64,000 nt of DNA, from the NCBI RefSeq assembly GCF_040115645.1, contig NW_027096032.1:620001-684000 (forward strand), given 5' to 3'. Within the stretch, counting starts at the first letter, position 1; each line of letters begins with the position of its first letter. A program made the translations under genes and the position numbers. Origin of the DNA: Euwallacea fornicatus. Lineage: Eukaryota; Arthropoda; Insecta; Coleoptera; Curculionidae. The notes below the pieces were generated by a model. The model worked only from the letters and a program-made list of their open reading frames with translations. It was not told where the DNA came from and did no database searches. Of this stretch, positions 61,401 through 64,000 are shown one piece after another.

Positions 61401-64000
61401 AAAAAGAGTAATTTATGTGCTCAAACACACAACTTTCGTGACTTTTCAAGATTTGAACCTCCGTAACTTCGGCAAATGAGCTCCAAATACCTTCAATATT
61501 TAATAACAGAATAACCTCGTTGAGCTCTTCATCATGACTCATAAGGCTTCATTCTGTCTTGGTGAGTTTTCTAGAAAACGAGTAATTTATGTGCTCAAAC
61601 ACACATCTTTCGTGACTTTTCCAGATTTGAACCTTCGTAACTTCGGCAAATGAGCTCCAAATACCTTCAAAATTTGACAACAGAATAACCTCGTGGAGCT
61701 CGTCATCATGACTCATAAGGCTTCATTCTGTCTTGGTGAGTTTTCTAGAAAACGAGTAATTTATGTGCTCAAACACACAACTTTCGTGACTTTTCAAGAT
61801 TTGAACCTCCGTAACTTCGGCAAATGAGCTCCAAATACCTTCAAAATTTGACAACAGAATAACCTCGTTGAGCTCTTCATCATGACTCATAAGGCTTCAT
61901 TCTGTCTTGGTGAGTTTTCTAGAGAACGTCTAATTTATGTGCTCAAACACACATCTTTCGTGACTTTTCCAGATTTGAACCTTCGTAACTTCGGCAAATG
62001 AGCTCCAAATACCTTCAAAATTTGACAACAGAATAACCTCGTGGAGCTCGTCATCATGACTCATAAGGCTTCATTCTGTCTTGGTGAGTTTTCTAGAAAA
62101 CGAGTAATTTATGTGCTCAAACACACAACTTTCGTGACTTTTCAAATTTTGAACCTCCGTAACTTCGGCAAATGAGCTCCAAATACCTTCAATATTTGAC
62201 AACAGAATAACCTCGTTGAGCTCTTCATCATGACTCATAAGGCTTCATTCTGTCTTGGTGAGTTTTCTAGAAAAAGAGGAATTTATGTGCTCAAACACAC
62301 ATCTTTCGCGACTTTTCAAGATTTGAACCTCCGTAACTTCGGCACATGAGCTCCAAATACCTTCAATATTTAATAACAGAATAACCTCGTTGAGCTCTTC
62401 ATCATGACTCATAAGGCTTCATTCTGTCTTGGTGAGTTTTCTAGAAAACGTGTAATTTATGTGCTCAAACACACAACTTTCGTGACTTTTCCAGCTTTGA
62501 ACCTCCGTAACTTCGGCAAATGAGCTCCAAATACCTTCAAAATTTGACAACAGAATAACCTCGTGGAGCTCGTCATCATGACTCATAAGGCTTCATTCTG
62601 TCTTGGTGAGTTTTCTAGAAAACGAGTAATTTATGTGCTCAAACACACATCTTTCGTGACTTTTCCAGATTTGAACCTCCGTAACTTCGGCAAATGAGCT
62701 CCAAATACCTTCAATATTTAATAACAGAATAACCTCGTTGAGCTCTTCATCATGACTCATAAGGCTTCATTCTGTCTTGGTGAGTTTTCTAGAGAACGTC
62801 TAATTTATGTGCTCAAACACACAACTTTCGTGACTTTTCCAGCTTTGAACCTCCGTAACTTCGGCAAATGAGCTCCAAATACCTTCAAAATTTGACAACA
62901 GAATAACCTCGTGGAGCTCGTCATCATGACTCATAAGGCTTCATTCTGTCTTGGTGAGTTTTCTAGAAAACGAGTAATTTATGTGCTCAAACACACATCA
63001 TTCGTGACTTTTCCAGCTTTGAACCTCCGTAACTTCGGCAAATGAGCTCCAAATGCCTTCAAAATTTGACAACAGAGTAACCTCGTGAAGCTCTTCATCA
63101 TGATTTCATAAGGCTTCATTCTGTCTTAGTGAGTTTTCTAGAAAACGAGTAATTTATGTGCTCAATCACACATCATTCGTGACTTTTCCAGCTTTGAACC
63201 TCCGTAACTTCGGCAAATGAGCTTCAAATATCTTCAAAATTTGACAACAGAACCACCTCGTGAAGCTCTTCATCATGATTTCATAAGGCTTCATTCTGTC
63301 TTGGTGAGTTCTCTAGAAAAAGAGGAATTTATGTGCTCAAACACAAATCTTTCGCGACTTTTCAAGATTTGAACCTCCGTAACTTCGACAAATGAGCTCC
63401 AAATACCTACAAAATTTGACCACAGAATCACCTCTTTGAGCACTTCATCATGACTCATAAGGCTTCATTCTGTCTTGGTGAGTTTTCTAGAAAAAGAGTA
63501 ATTTATGTGCTCAAACACACAACTTTCGTGACTTTTCAAGATTTGAACCTCCGTAACTTCGGCAAATGAGCTCCAAATACCTTCAATATTTAATAACAGA
63601 ATAACCTCGTTGAGCTCTTCATCATGACTCATAAGGCTTCATTCTGTCTTGGTGAGTTCTCTAGAAAAAGAGGAATTTATGTGCTCAAACACAAATCTTT
63701 CGCGACTTTTCAAGATTTGAACCTCCGTAACTTCGACAAATGAGCTCCAAATACCTACAAAATTTGACCACAGAATCACCTCTTTGAGCACTTCATCATG
63801 ACTCATAAGGCTTCATTCTGTCTTGGTGAGCTTTCTAGAAAAAGAGTAATTTATGTGCTCAAACACACAACTTTCGTGACTTTTCAAGATTTGAACCTCC
63901 GTAACTTCGGCAAATGAGCTCCAAATACCTTCAAAATTTGACAACAGAATAACCTCGTGGAGCTCGTCATCATGACTCATAATGCTTCATTCTGTCTTGG
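58460..64000 (+). repeat. Disordered right-hand domain of shuffled block monomers
   Basis: The landmark monomers of blocks P-T recur in new orders: CATAATGC at about 58931, 60671, 61193 and 63980, and type D at 60839, 63102 and 63277. Others are rare elsewhere: CTCAATCACACATCATTCG at 60722 and about 63161, CCTTCGTAAC near 61633 and 61982, and GTCTTAGTGAG near 60515 and 63124. I could not fit one constant higher-order period here. The window ends inside a monomer (63857-64000). No gene is seen. Confidence 0.8.

Larger units (their letters stand above)
1..64000 (+). repeat. Head-to-tail satellite DNA array, about 174-bp monomer
   Basis: The same unit recurs every 173-175 bp without a break. 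GCTCAA register points fall at 1, 175, 349 and so on to 63857. There are 367 complete monomers and one 144-nt partial. Every monomer reads in the same direction. Near-constant segments include the core CAAATGAGCTCCAAATACC, the CTTCATCATGA box and the TCTAGA palindrome box. The B-type consensus is about 38.5% GC with a C-rich + strand. TCTAGA and GAGCTC occur in nearly every monomer, so XbaI or SacI should give a 174-bp ladder. The expected role, from knowledge of such arrays and not shown here, is heterochromatin or centromere DNA. The strand is assigned arbitrarily to the given orientation. Confidence 0.99.

Noticed and set aside
1..64000. CRISPR array
   Set aside because: The whole 174-bp unit repeats. 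There are no short repeats separated by unique spacers and no cas genes.
1..64000. Human-type alpha satellite (171 bp)
   Set aside because: The period is 174 bp and the sequence does not resemble the alpha-satellite monomer as I know it.
1..64000. rRNA, tRNA or telomeric repeat sequence
   Set aside because: No tRNA-like fold with A and B boxes, no rRNA core motifs and no TTAGGG- or TTTAGGG-type runs were seen.
1..64000. Assembly artefact from collapsed or over-extended repeats
   Set aside because: It cannot be excluded without reads. However, private single-base markers in most copies and the exact indel arithmetic argue against simple artificial duplication, except possibly for blocks R and R'.

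Overview
The whole 64 kb is one uninterrupted tandem satellite DNA array. A unit of about 174 bp repeats head-to-tail in a single orientation from the first base to the last. Using the recurring GCTCAA as register, I place 367 complete monomers between positions 1 and 63856 plus a 144-nt partial monomer at the right edge. By eye, 345 monomers are 174 bp, 12 are 173 bp and 10 are 175 bp. These indels sum to -2, which matches the distance between first and last register points (63856 = 367 x 174 - 2), and intermediate checkpoints also agree. I see no protein gene, RNA gene, transposon insertion, inversion or unique-sequence island. A hand-counted consensus of the common B-type monomer is about 38.5% GC (41 C, 26 G on the + strand).

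An array of this size and uniformity points to a eukaryotic chromosome, most likely constitutive heterochromatin: centromeric, pericentromeric or subtelomeric. The unit length fits the 150-180 bp, roughly nucleosome-sized class common in plant and animal centromeres. I do not recognise the family or the species. It lacks a full CENP-B box, and the sequence alone does not show that it is centromeric.

Layout. (1) 1-13920: dominated by type A monomers (CTTTCCTGAC, GAATCTCAGG, GACTAATAAGG) with A/B mosaics and short local duplications of 4, 5 and 6 monomers. (2) 13921-22093: mostly type B (CTTTCGTGAC, CCTCCGTAAC, GACTCATAAGG) with 173-bp type C monomers, a 3-mer repeat, and two returning A islands (16180-17574 and 21224-22093). 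(3) 22094-35138: type B and the AT-shifted type B' (AATATTTATTAAC or AATATTTAATAAC), organised into 12/11-mer, 18-mer and 14-mer higher-order repeats. (4) 35139-58459: a higher-order repeat family whose longest form is a 26-mer (4525 bp), followed by 22-, 24-, 17- and 24-mer versions and a 21-monomer partial copy. Each of the first five blocks ends with a distinctive 175-bp monomer. (5) 58460-64000: the same modules in shuffled, partly divergent order.

There is no genetic circuit to describe. The interest lies in the nested duplication history, which can be reconstructed from single-base markers, and in short dyad elements repeated hundreds of times. One is a 14-bp palindrome, GTTTTCTAGAAAAC, whose core TTCTAGAA has the form of a two-unit heat shock element; another is the bZIP-type site ATGACTCAT.
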